Below the pieces are notes generated by a model. It searched no databases, was not told the DNA's origin, and was given only the letters and a program-made list of their open reading frames with translations. A DNA stretch of 64,000 bases from Chitinophaga barathri. GTDB lineage: Bacteria; Bacteroidota; Bacteroidia; Chitinophagales; Chitinophagaceae. Numbering within the stretch: the first letter of the stretch is position 1; every line of letters begins with the position of its first letter. This document shows positions 25,404-32,856 of this stretch, one piece after another. Made by a program: the position numbers and the translations under genes. The stretch lies in assembly GCF_003807585.1 (NCBI RefSeq), contig NZ_RMBX01000015.1:62001-126000 (forward strand), in the 5' to 3' direction.

Positions 25404-26480
25404 ATGAAATTCAGAAACTTTAAACTGGTAGGTTACGTCATCTTCGGCCGTGGTGCTTTTAACCAGGTGGACGAGATCATTGCGCCCCACCGCAGAGGCG
25501 ATGCGCCGATGATATTTTTTGTGGACCACTTCTTTGAAGGCAATCAGCCCTTCGTTTCCCGCATTCCCCTGCGCGGAAAAGACAAGATCGTGTACATAGA
25601 CGTAACCCATGAACCTAAGACCGTGTATGTGGACCGGCTGAGAGACGAGCTGAAAGCGGAATTCGGTGAAGTGAGCGGCATCATCGGCATCGGCGGCGGC
25701 TCCACGATGGATATGGCGAAAGCCGTTTCCCTCATGATGGCCAACCCCGGTTCCTCCGCGGATTACCAGGGCTGGGACCTCATCAAAAATCCCGCTGTGT
25801 ATAAAGTAGGCATCCCCACGCTTTCAGGCACCGGCGCGGAAGTGAGCAGGACCACCGTACTCACCGGCCCCACCAAAAAACTGGGCATGAACTCCGACTA
25901 TACGCCTTTCGACCAGATCGTACTGGACCCCGAATTAATTAAGAACGCCCCGGTGAACCAGCGTTTTTATACCGCGATGGATTGTTATATCCATTGCATC
26001 GAATCCCTGGAAGGTACGTACCTGAACGCTTTCAGCCGTTCCTACGGTGAAAAGGCGCTGGAACTCTGCCAGGAGATCTACCTGAAAAAAGACCAGTGGG
26101 ACGATGACGCGGACGAAAAACTCATGATGGCTTCCTACGCGGGCGGCATGAGCATCGCGTATTCGCAGGTGGGCGTGGCGCACGCGGTGAGCTACGGACT
26201 GAGCTACCTGCTGGGCACCAAACACGGCATTGGCAACTGTATCGTGTTCGACAAGCTGGAGGAGTTTTACCCCGCTGGCGTGAAAGAGTTCAAGCAGATG
26301 GTGGAGAAACACCAGGTAGAAATACCGCAGCATATCACTAAAGGGCTCACGGACGAAGATTTTAATAAGATGATAGACGTGAGCATGGGCCTCGCGCCAC
26401 TGTGGGAAAACGCGCTGGGCAAAGACTGGCAGCAGCAAATGACCCGCGACCGGTTAAGAAAGTTATACGAACAACTCTAA
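25404..26480 (+). CDS. kdnB: Iron-type alcohol dehydrogenase, predicted Kdo 8-oxidase (KdnB)
   Basis: A 358-residue group III (iron-containing) alcohol dehydrogenase. Nucleotide site GIGGGSTMDMAKA (residues 95-107) and metal ligands D193, H197, H260 and H274 (AMDCYIH, VAHAVSY, TKHGIGN) are all present, so it should be active. In the Kdo8N route KdnB oxidises C8 of Kdo to the aldehyde for KdnA. The start at 25404 gives MKFRNFKLVGYVIFG; a longer frame from 25350 would overlap kdsB and is rejected. It lies 28 bp after kdsB and is followed by a terminator. Confidence 0.88.
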   Translation: MKFRNFKLVGYVIFGRGAFNQVDEIIAPHRRGDAPMIFFVDHFFEGNQPFVSRIPLRGKDKIVYIDVTHEPKTVYVDRLRDELKAEFGEVSGIIGIGGGSTMDMAKAVSLMMANPGSSADYQGWDLIKNPAVYKVGIPTLSGTGAEVSRTTVLTGPTKKLGMNSDYTPFDQIVLDPELIKNAPVNQRFYTAMDCYIHCIESLEGTYLNAFSRSYGEKALELCQEIYLKKDQWDDDADEKLMMASYAGGMSIAYSQVGVAHAVSYGLSYLLGTKHGIGNCIVFDKLEEFYPAGVKEFKQMVEKHQVEIPQHITKGLTDEDFNKMIDVSMGLAPLWENALGKDWQQQMTRDRLRKLYEQL

Positions 26481-26492
26481 TACTTTTCATAG

Positions 26493-26525
26493 GGCTGCAT
26501 CGATCCGGTGCAGCCTTTATTTTTA
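26493..26525 (+). terminator. Terminator after kdnB
   Basis: GGCTGCA (26493-26499) pairs with TGCAGCC (26509-26515), followed by TTTATTTTT. It lies 12 bp after the kdnB stop and just before the next gene. Confidence 0.7.
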
Positions 26526-26530
26526 TAGCT

Positions 26531-27025
26531 ATGGAGAATATCGAAGAACTCACGAAAGAATATTCCGCGGTATTACTGAAGGTACAGGAGCGGAGAGCCT
26601 GCTGGCAGGCAAAGTCCAAACCCTTCCTGATCCGGTTCCTCGCGGGCATTACCGAAAAATACAAGCTGAAATGGAAAGCCGGCGCCAATGAAATGATGCT
26701 GGGCCTCGAAGCCGTATACCTGGTGTTTGACCATGAGCCCAGCGGCATCGTGGAGCAATCGCCGTTCAGCGTAGTGCAGAAGATGAAGATCGGCGGGTTC
26801 CTTTCTTTTTCCCAGACCCGCAACGGGCAGATCGTGGTATGGATCAGTTATCCTTTTATAGATGGGATGAACGACGAAAAACCCAAGAACGATATGCTGG
26901 AAACCATTGAGCCTGAAGAAATAACGGAAGACAGCGTGACCCGCTATATCCAGAAATTCCTGATGGAGGTGATTGAATGGGAAAATAATGCGCGGGAAGA
27001 GATCGGTTTTGTGCGCCACCGCTAG
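26531..27025 (+). CDS. Protein of unknown function
   Basis: A 164-residue soluble protein, not recognised. The ATG at 26531 follows the kdnB terminator by a few bases; a longer frame from 26402 would run back into kdnB and is rejected. Visible features are a charged helical start (MENIEELTKEYSAVLLKVQERRACWQ), a beta-rich middle (NGQIVVWISYPFIDGM) and an acidic stretch DMLETIEPEEITEDSVTRYIQKFLMEVIEWENNAREEIG. No signal peptide or membrane segment. The N- and C-terminal helices suggest a small alpha/beta domain, possibly a coiled partner protein. Function cannot be inferred. Confidence 0.75.
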   Translation: MENIEELTKEYSAVLLKVQERRACWQAKSKPFLIRFLAGITEKYKLKWKAGANEMMLGLEAVYLVFDHEPSGIVEQSPFSVVQKMKIGGFLSFSQTRNGQIVVWISYPFIDGMNDEKPKNDMLETIEPEEITEDSVTRYIQKFLMEVIEWENNAREEIGFVRHR

Positions 27026-27079
27026 GCCGGGCTGATCTTTATCATCGTTAAAACCCCGGGGAAGCCCGAACTTTGTGCC

Positions 27080-27460
27080 ATGCGCGACATTGAGCAAATA
27101 CAGGACGTACAGCTGATGGTGGATACTTTTTATGGAAAGATCCAGCAGGATGCTTTGCTGGGGCCCGTTTTCGCGGAGCGTATCGCTCCGGAGGCCTGGG
27201 AGAAACATCTCCAGACCATGTACCGCTTCTGGGGCGCCCAACTGCTGGGCATCATGGAATACCAGGGCGCTCCCTACGCCAAACACCGCAGCCTGCCGAT
27301 AGACAAACCTCACTTTGATCAATGGATCGCCCTTTTTCATGCCACGGTGGATGAATTGTTCCGCGGCCCGCGTGCTTCCACGGCGAAAGTAAAAGCCGCC
27401 TCCATCGGGCAGGTATTTTTAGGAAAAATGCGTTTTGAAAGGGGACAGTTTAATACTTAG
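27080..27460 (+). CDS. Group III truncated haemoglobin
   Basis: A 126-residue truncated globin. The pattern IQLMVDTFYGKIQQDALLGPVF (helix A/B), WEKHLQTMYRFWGAQLLG (helix E with W/Y near the distal pocket) and HRSLPIDKPHFDQWIALF, with the proximal haem ligand H78, is typical of group III (trHbP). These proteins bind O2 or NO and are tied to oxygen or nitrosative-stress handling, but the role here is unproven. The start at 27080 fits the family. The 3' end overlaps the convergent MFS gene by 4 bp. Confidence 0.9.
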   Translation: MRDIEQIQDVQLMVDTFYGKIQQDALLGPVFAERIAPEAWEKHLQTMYRFWGAQLLGIMEYQGAPYAKHRSLPIDKPHFDQWIALFHATVDELFRGPRASTAKVKAASIGQVFLGKMRFERGQFNT

Positions 27461-28668
27461 TGCCTGCTGGCATAAGCGCGGATGCTCTTCCGCATATACC
27501 TCACATATTTGTTCCGGTAAATGAACATCAGGTAAACGGTGGCCAGGATGGTGACGATGGCCATGATATAAAACACCCTTGCAAAGTGGCTCGGGTCGTT
27601 GTTGTACCAGTGTGCTGAAAAGAACGCCCCCAGCCCGATACCTGCTTCCAAAGCAATATACATACTGCCCAAAGCGCGGCCGCGATGTTCGGGAAGACCG
27701 AGGTCTATCGTCCAGGCGGTAACGGCGGGGCTGTTGATGCCCAGGGCTACGCCATACACCAGTGCACCGCCCAGCAAAAGCGCGGGAGTGGTGGCCCAGG
27801 CGATCATCAGCATACTGATGGCCATGAGGGTGGCGGATATTTTCAGGAGCGGCACACGGCCGTATTTGTCGGACGCTTTGCCAGCCAGCAGCCGGATACC
27901 GATGGAGCTGGCCGTAAAGAAGGTAAAGAAAAGCCCTTTATTCTGAAGCCCGAGGTGCGCGCTGAAGTCCGGGATGATCGTGAGCAAAGCGCCGTAACTA
28001 AAGTAAGTGAGGAAGGTGATCACCACCGGCGCCATCACCAGCGGTTCGAAGATCTCCTGCCTGGTAACCTTCAGCAGGGCGGGCCTGAAGCTCTGGCGGT
28101 TGTGCAGCGTTTCTTTCATCCCGATCAGGATCACCACAGAAAGCAGGGCGAATACGGCAGACACCTGGAACATGGTCATGATGCCCCATGCATTGGCGAT
28201 GGAGCCGCCAATGGAAGGCCCGAGCGACAGGCCAATAGTGCTGAACAGCCCGACCATGCCCATAGCCTCGGCGCGACGGTTGAACGGCACCAGATCGGCC
28301 ACGTATGCGGAGGTACCCGTAGGCTTAAACCCGGTAGAGAATCCATGGAAAAAACGAAGGAGGAGGAACGCGCCCACGGAACTGATCATGGGATACAGGA
28401 GGCTGCAGATCACACATACTACAGAACCAAACACCATTACCGGCACGCGGCCGATCGTATCCGTGAGTTTGCCGGAGAACGGGCGGCTGAGCCCCGCCAT
28501 CAGGGTAAACAATCCGATGATATATCCTTTGTATTCCGCTCCACCAAGGCTGGTGAGATAGGCGGGCAGCTCAGGGATCATCATGTTAAAGCTGGCGGAA
28601 AACAGCAGGTTGCTGAAGCAAAGCAACCAGAACTGCATGGTGTACATGTTCCCCTTCGACTGATCCAT
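27457..28668 (-). CDS. Major facilitator superfamily transporter
   Basis: A 403-residue MFS transporter with twelve predicted hydrophobic segments. The cytoplasmic loop 2-3 motif G-x-L-x-D-x-x-G-R reads GKLTDTIGRVPVM (residues about 60-72); a related loop SDKYGRVPLL occurs in the second half. The order TCR/Tet-like and the Pro/Phe-rich start (MDQSKGNMYTMQFWLLCFSNLLFSASFNMMIPELP) suggest a proton-driven exporter of small molecules. It follows the thiamine operon on the same strand but after a 138-bp gap, so a thiamine role is not implied. Substrate unknown. Confidence 0.9.
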   Translation of the reverse strand: MDQSKGNMYTMQFWLLCFSNLLFSASFNMMIPELPAYLTSLGGAEYKGYIIGLFTLMAGLSRPFSGKLTDTIGRVPVMVFGSVVCVICSLLYPMISSVGAFLLLRFFHGFSTGFKPTGTSAYVADLVPFNRRAEAMGMVGLFSTIGLSLGPSIGGSIANAWGIMTMFQVSAVFALLSVVILIGMKETLHNRQSFRPALLKVTRQEIFEPLVMAPVVITFLTYFSYGALLTIIPDFSAHLGLQNKGLFFTFFTASSIGIRLLAGKASDKYGRVPLLKISATLMAISMLMIAWATTPALLLGGALVYGVALGINSPAVTAWTIDLGLPEHRGRALGSMYIALEAGIGLGAFFSAHWYNNDPSHFARVFYIMAIVTILATVYLMFIYRNKYVRYMRKSIRAYASRH

Positions 28669-28806
28669 GCCGCAAAGTTAGGAGGATGGCCGCAAATCAC
28701 GTGTGAATTTTTGCAGAATCTGCCTTCCCGCGTTCATCAGCTGACGAAAACAATTCCCGGATTGTTAATGCCCGCTCCCTTTTGCAGGGATGTGCCAGCC
28801 GCCTGC

Positions 28807-29913
28807 TCACTGAAACGCGCTCCAATCCTTCCACACCGGCTCATATCCCTGTTGCCGGATCATGCCGGCCACTTCTCCCGCGCTTCTTTCATCGCTGATC
28901 TCAAACTGCTCCAGGGACTGAGGGTCCACCGCATAACCGCCGGGATTGGTTTTGCTGCCCGCGCTCATGGTCGTAATGCCCAACTGCACGAGGCGGTCGC
29001 GGAACTGTCCGCTTTCGCGGGTGGAAAGGCTTAGCTCCACTTCTTCGCTGAAGAGACGGTAGGCGCAGATAAGCTGCACCAGCTCCCGGTCGCTCATATC
29101 CACCTTGGGCGCAAGGCCGCCGGAAAAGGGCCGCAGGCGCGGGAAAGAAATGCTGTAACGGGTTTGCCAGTATGTTTTTTGCAGGTAGTCCAGGTGAAGG
29201 GCGGTGAAAAAACTATCCGTGCGCCAGTCCTCCAGCCCTATCAGAACGCCCAGCCCGATCTTATGAATACCCGCCTGTCCAAGCCTGTCAGGCGTTTCGA
29301 GGCGATAGCCGAAGCGTGATTTTTTCCCTTTGGGATGATGTTTGCGATAATCCTCTTCGTGGTAGGTTTCCTGGTAAACGAGCACGGAATGAAGTCCCAG
29401 CGGGATCAGCTGTTCGTATTCATCGCGGTCCATGGGTTGTACTTCCATGGATACCTGCGCGAAATGCTGCCTGAACAGGGGGAGCGTTTTGCTGAAATAA
29501 TCCACTCCCACCGTTTGATGCGCTTCACCGGTTACGAGCAGCACATGTTCATAACCCAATGTGCGCACGGCTTCTATCTCCCGCAGGATCTCGGTGCCGC
29601 TGAGCGTTTTCCGCCGCAGGGGATTGTCGTAACTGAAGCCGCAATAGGTGCAGATGTTCTGGCATTCGTTCGAGAGGTATATAGGTGCGTACAGCTGCAT
29701 GGTTCTGCCGAAACGCTGCTGTGTGAGCTGCCTGCTGAGGTGCGCCATCTGCTCCAGGTATGGTGCGGCCGCGGGAGAAACGAGCGCCATAAAATCATCC
29801 GGCGTCCGGCGGCTGCGGCTGAGCGCCTGCTCCACATCGGCGGGCGTTTTGGCGTAGATGGCGGACTTTATATCGTCCCAGCGGTGCTGGCGGAATATAT
29901 CTTCGAAAGACAT
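28807..29913 (-). CDS. thiH: 2-iminoacetate synthase
   Basis: A 368-residue radical-SAM tyrosine lyase; it cleaves tyrosine to dehydroglycine, which ThiG uses for the thiazole of thiamine. The 4Fe-4S motif is C84-x3-C88-x2-C91 in ECQNICTYCGF, followed by GEAHQTVGVDYF and GLEDWRTDSF. The start at 29913 gives MSFEDIFRQHRWDD; an upstream frame to 29946 is less likely. It is the last gene of the minus-strand thi operon. It lies 142 bp after thiG, an unusually long gap for this operon. Confidence 0.94.
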   Translation of the reverse strand: MSFEDIFRQHRWDDIKSAIYAKTPADVEQALSRSRRTPDDFMALVSPAAAPYLEQMAHLSRQLTQQRFGRTMQLYAPIYLSNECQNICTYCGFSYDNPLRRKTLSGTEILREIEAVRTLGYEHVLLVTGEAHQTVGVDYFSKTLPLFRQHFAQVSMEVQPMDRDEYEQLIPLGLHSVLVYQETYHEEDYRKHHPKGKKSRFGYRLETPDRLGQAGIHKIGLGVLIGLEDWRTDSFFTALHLDYLQKTYWQTRYSISFPRLRPFSGGLAPKVDMSDRELVQLICAYRLFSEEVELSLSTRESGQFRDRLVQLGITTMSAGSKTNPGGYAVDPQSLEQFEISDERSAGEVAGMIRQQGYEPVWKDWSAFQ

Positions 29914-30055
29914 GTGGTAAAATTGAATGATCAGGAATGACAACACTGGCTATTGATCCTTAAACCGAACTGTGGCTGTGATGCCGGAATAGCCCGGTAT
30001 CGGCGGCCGGCAGCTAACAGGGCTCTGCTTACGATGCCGGAATGAAACAGACCGG

Positions 30056-30829
30056 TTATTCATCCAGGAATGCCACCAGCGGGCTGCTGGCGTTTGCATG
30101 TACGCTGATGCCGCCCAATCCGGCCAGGTAAGCCTCCCTGCCTGCCATCACGGCTTGCTTAAATGCGGCGGCCATCCTTACCGGCTGCCCCGCTACCGCG
30201 ATGGCGGTATTCACCAGCACTGCATCCGCCCCGATCTCCATGGCCTGCGCGGCATGGGAGGGCGCGCCAATGCCCGCATCCACGATCACGGGCACCGTGC
30301 TCTGGCTGATGATGATCTCCAGGAAATCCAATGTCCGAAGGCCCTTGTTGCTGCCAATGGGAGCGCCCAGCGGCATCACGGCGGCTACGCCTGCTTCTTC
30401 GAGGCGCTTGCACAGCACGGGGTCCGCATGAATGTAGGGCAGCACCACAAAGCCCAGTTTCACGAGTTCTTTCGCGGCTTCCAGCGTTTCGACAGGGTCG
30501 GGGAGCAGGTACCGCGGGTCCGGGTGGATCTCCAGTTTGAGCCAGTTCGTCTCCAGGGCTTCGCGGGCAAGCTGGGCCGCATAGACGGCTTCTTTGGCCG
30601 TGCGCACGCCGGAAGTGTTCGGCAGCAGGTGAATGTGCGGATGTTGCAGCATGGAGATCATGCCGTCCTGCTGCGTGTTGGAAATATCCACACGTTTCAG
30701 CGCCACGGTGACGAGCTCAGACCCGGAGGCCAGGATAGCTTCTTCCATGGTTTTTGATGATCCGAATTTGCCGGTGCCGGTAAACAGCCGGCTTTCAAAT
30801 GTTCTCCCGGCTATAATGAGTGGGTCCAT
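30056..30829 (-). CDS. thiG: Thiazole synthase
   Basis: A 257-residue TIM-barrel enzyme. It condenses 1-deoxy-xylulose 5-phosphate, dehydroglycine and sulfur from ThiS thiocarboxylate into the thiazole phosphate. Visible marks: the start MDPLIIAGRTFESRLFTGTGKF, the Schiff-base Lys K98 in TNWLKLEIHPD, MPLGAPIGSNKGL and DAGIGAPSHA. It lies 4 bp after thiE, so translation is coupled. All active-site regions seem intact. Confidence 0.96.
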   Translation of the reverse strand: MDPLIIAGRTFESRLFTGTGKFGSSKTMEEAILASGSELVTVALKRVDISNTQQDGMISMLQHPHIHLLPNTSGVRTAKEAVYAAQLAREALETNWLKLEIHPDPRYLLPDPVETLEAAKELVKLGFVVLPYIHADPVLCKRLEEAGVAAVMPLGAPIGSNKGLRTLDFLEIIISQSTVPVIVDAGIGAPSHAAQAMEIGADAVLVNTAIAVAGQPVRMAAAFKQAVMAGREAYLAGLGGISVHANASSPLVAFLDE

Positions 30830-30833
30830 GATG

Positions 30834-31454
30834 TCAGTTTTTTAACGAATAATGTTTTAACAGCTCCAGGATCTGCTCCACCACCGCCTTTTTATCAGGC
30901 GCATGCGTAATAAGCCCGGACACGGCAATACCATACACCCCGGTATCCATCAGCGCGGGGATATCTTCCAGCAGGATGCCGCCGATGGCCAGCACCGGCA
31001 GCCGGTCCCCGATGCCTTTCATCAGCTGCCGGTATCCTTCGATACCTAAGATGGGACTGAGTTTTTCTTTGGTGGCCGTGAACCGGAACGGCCCCACGCC
31101 TACATAATCCGCGCCGGATTCCGCGTGCATGAGCGCATCCGCCACGGTATTGGCGGTACCGCCCAGCCAGCATTCCGTGCCTACGATCCTGCGCGCTTCC
31201 AGCACCGGCATGTCCTGCAAACCAACGTGGAGACCGTATGCGCCCGCCGCCCTGGCAATGGTGGGATGATCGTTGATGGAGAGTTTAGCGCCGTACTGAT
31301 CGCATATCTGTTTTGCTTCAAAAGCAATAGCGGAGGCATCACCGGATTTTACACGGAGCTGTACCCAGCGGCAGCCGGCTTCGCAGGCGGCACGGATGTT
31401 TTCGGTATGCGATGCGCCCGGTGTTTGTTGAGAGATGTATAAAAGACGTTCCAT
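30834..31454 (-). CDS. thiE: Thiamine phosphate synthase
   Basis: A 206-residue (beta/alpha)8 protein that joins HMP-pyrophosphate to thiazole phosphate. WVQLRVKSGD near residue 31 replaces the more usual QLREK; INDHPTIARAAGAYGLHVGLQDMP and VGVGPFRFTATKEKLSPILG carry the pyrophosphate-binding and gating residues; AIGGI is the C-terminal phosphate loop. It is the better candidate for the synthase, since the second ThiE-like protein (32257-32856) lacks several of these residues. Spacing to thiD is 12 bp. Confidence 0.92.
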   Translation of the reverse strand: MERLLYISQQTPGASHTENIRAACEAGCRWVQLRVKSGDASAIAFEAKQICDQYGAKLSINDHPTIARAAGAYGLHVGLQDMPVLEARRIVGTECWLGGTANTVADALMHAESGADYVGVGPFRFTATKEKLSPILGIEGYRQLMKGIGDRLPVLAIGGILLEDIPALMDTGVYGIAVSGLITHAPDKKAVVEQILELLKHYSLKN

Positions 31455-31466
31455 TTTTTGAGTGTT

Positions 31467-32231
31467 TTAAAAAGTACTTTGATCGGCGGTCTGCATATCG
31501 TGCCAGCCCAGTAATGCCGGGCTGCTTTGCAGGTACCTGTAAGTGTAGGCCTTCCCTTCCCGGCAGGCGTCCGCGAGGGAAAGCCCTTTTGCGAGAGAAG
31601 CGGTAATGGCTGCGGACAGCACGCAGCCTGAGCCATGTTTGGGAAATGCATCGTCGGAGGGTGGTTCAAAGTCCAGTACAGTATGCGCCTGGTACAATGT
31701 GTCCCATCCCCTGCGGTCCATGCGGTGGCCGCCTTTCAACAGCACCGCGCAGTGCCGCGCTATCTGTTGCGCGCCTTTTTCACCATGCGGCTCGCCGCTC
31801 ATGGCCACGGCTTCTTCAAAATTCGGCGTAAGCAGGCGCAGGTAAGGAAGTATGGCTTCCCATTGCCGGAAGATAGCGGAGTGAAAAACGTACCCGGCGG
31901 AGGCTTTCAGCACAGGATCGAGGATGAACTGCAGCCCGGGCGTTATCTTCCGGAGCGCCGGAAACACCTCCGCCAATACATCCGGGTGAGATACGATGCC
32001 GACCTTGCAATATTCCACCGGGAACTTCTCCAGCAGCGGCAGCGCCTGTGCAATGATCTTGTCCGCGGTGAGCCATTCCACGCCCAGGAATTCACTGTCC
32101 GTCTGCGCGGTAAGCGCGGTACACACACCAAGGCCATGAAGACGGTGCGCTTCAAAGGTCTTGATATCCGCCAGCAATCCCGCGCCACCGCTGGGATCGA
32201 GGCCTGCCAGGCTCATTACGTAAGTGGACAT
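31467..32231 (-). CDS. thiD: Hydroxymethylpyrimidine / phosphomethylpyrimidine kinase
   Basis: A 254-residue ribokinase-fold kinase. It phosphorylates HMP-P to HMP-PP. Marks: SLAGLDPSGGAGLLADIKTF (substrate loop), DPVLKASAG, LLTPNFEEAVAMSG and KHGSGCVLSAAITASLAKG, the last being the anion-hole motif with the catalytic Cys/Gly context. It lacks any fused ThiE domain. Lies 25 bp downstream of the TenI-like gene in the same operon. Confidence 0.94.
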   Translation of the reverse strand: MSTYVMSLAGLDPSGGAGLLADIKTFEAHRLHGLGVCTALTAQTDSEFLGVEWLTADKIIAQALPLLEKFPVEYCKVGIVSHPDVLAEVFPALRKITPGLQFILDPVLKASAGYVFHSAIFRQWEAILPYLRLLTPNFEEAVAMSGEPHGEKGAQQIARHCAVLLKGGHRMDRRGWDTLYQAHTVLDFEPPSDDAFPKHGSGCVLSAAITASLAKGLSLADACREGKAYTYRYLQSSPALLGWHDMQTADQSTF

Positions 32232-32256
32232 ATGATTTGAGTTGTCGTTTGTTCTG

Positions 32257-32856
32257 TTATTCCCATGATTGTTTTGCTTTCATGAATACTTCCACTGCCT
32301 GCTCGGGCTCCTGCCACACGGCCCCGAGCAGGGCCGCGCCGTAAAAACCCATTCCTTTCACCTTACCCGCATTACAGGGCGTGATGCCGCCGATGCCGAT
32401 GGCATTGTAAGGCACGTCATCAAAATGCTGAGCCCGGTAGCCGGCTTTCGAAATACTGTCGAATACGGGGCCGAGCAACAGGTAATCCCAATCGGAGGGG
32501 GTGTTATTCGTCATTGCGGAGCCGTTTGCGCTGAATTCTCCCGCCGAGTGGATAGATGTGCTCACAAAAAAACCCGATGCCCGGAAAACGGCTGTTTCCC
32601 GCGAGGGAATGATCCCGCGCAGCCGTTCGCTGAGATGCAGCCCTTTCAGGCCGTACGGTTCCACCAGCTCGGGATATCCCGCCAGCATAATACGGTTGCG
32701 GAAACCGGGCGGTACGTTTTGTACCAGCGCCTCATACTCCGTAGCGCTCCAGCCGGGCTTGCGCAGCAGCAGCGTTTCCAGGCCCGCGGAAAACAGGTCG
32801 TACAGGATAGAAGCTTCATCCGGTACCGTATCCGGGGCTGTTACCACCCAGATCAT
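32257..32856 (-). CDS. ThiE/TenI-like protein, second copy
   Basis: A 199-residue protein of the ThiE/TenI barrel family. The start MIWVVTAPDTVPDEASILYDLFSAGLETLLLRKPGW and the C-terminal AIGIGGITP motif are typical, but the substrate loops differ: LLLRKPGWS replaces the usual QLR(E/V)K, and the middle (LAGYPELVEPYGLKGLHLSER) lacks the ThiE Asp-loop. TenI of Bacillus is a thiazole tautomerase, so this copy may be a TenI-type tautomerase rather than a synthase. Its ATG overlaps the thiC stop by 1 bp, showing tight coupling. Confidence 0.85.
   Translation of the reverse strand: MIWVVTAPDTVPDEASILYDLFSAGLETLLLRKPGWSATEYEALVQNVPPGFRNRIMLAGYPELVEPYGLKGLHLSERLRGIIPSRETAVFRASGFFVSTSIHSAGEFSANGSAMTNNTPSDWDYLLLGPVFDSISKAGYRAQHFDDVPYNAIGIGGITPCNAGKVKGMGFYGAALLGAVWQEPEQAVEVFMKAKQSWE

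Noticed and set aside
27457..28668. MFS transporter as a thiamine transporter of the thi operon
   Set aside because: Separated by 138 bp from thiH, its loop motifs fit a general exporter, and no second riboswitch is present.
27685..29034. Plus-strand ORF of 449 codons opposite the MFS and thiH genes
   Set aside because: Spans two real genes and their gap on the other strand; low-complexity Gln/His/Gly-rich translation.
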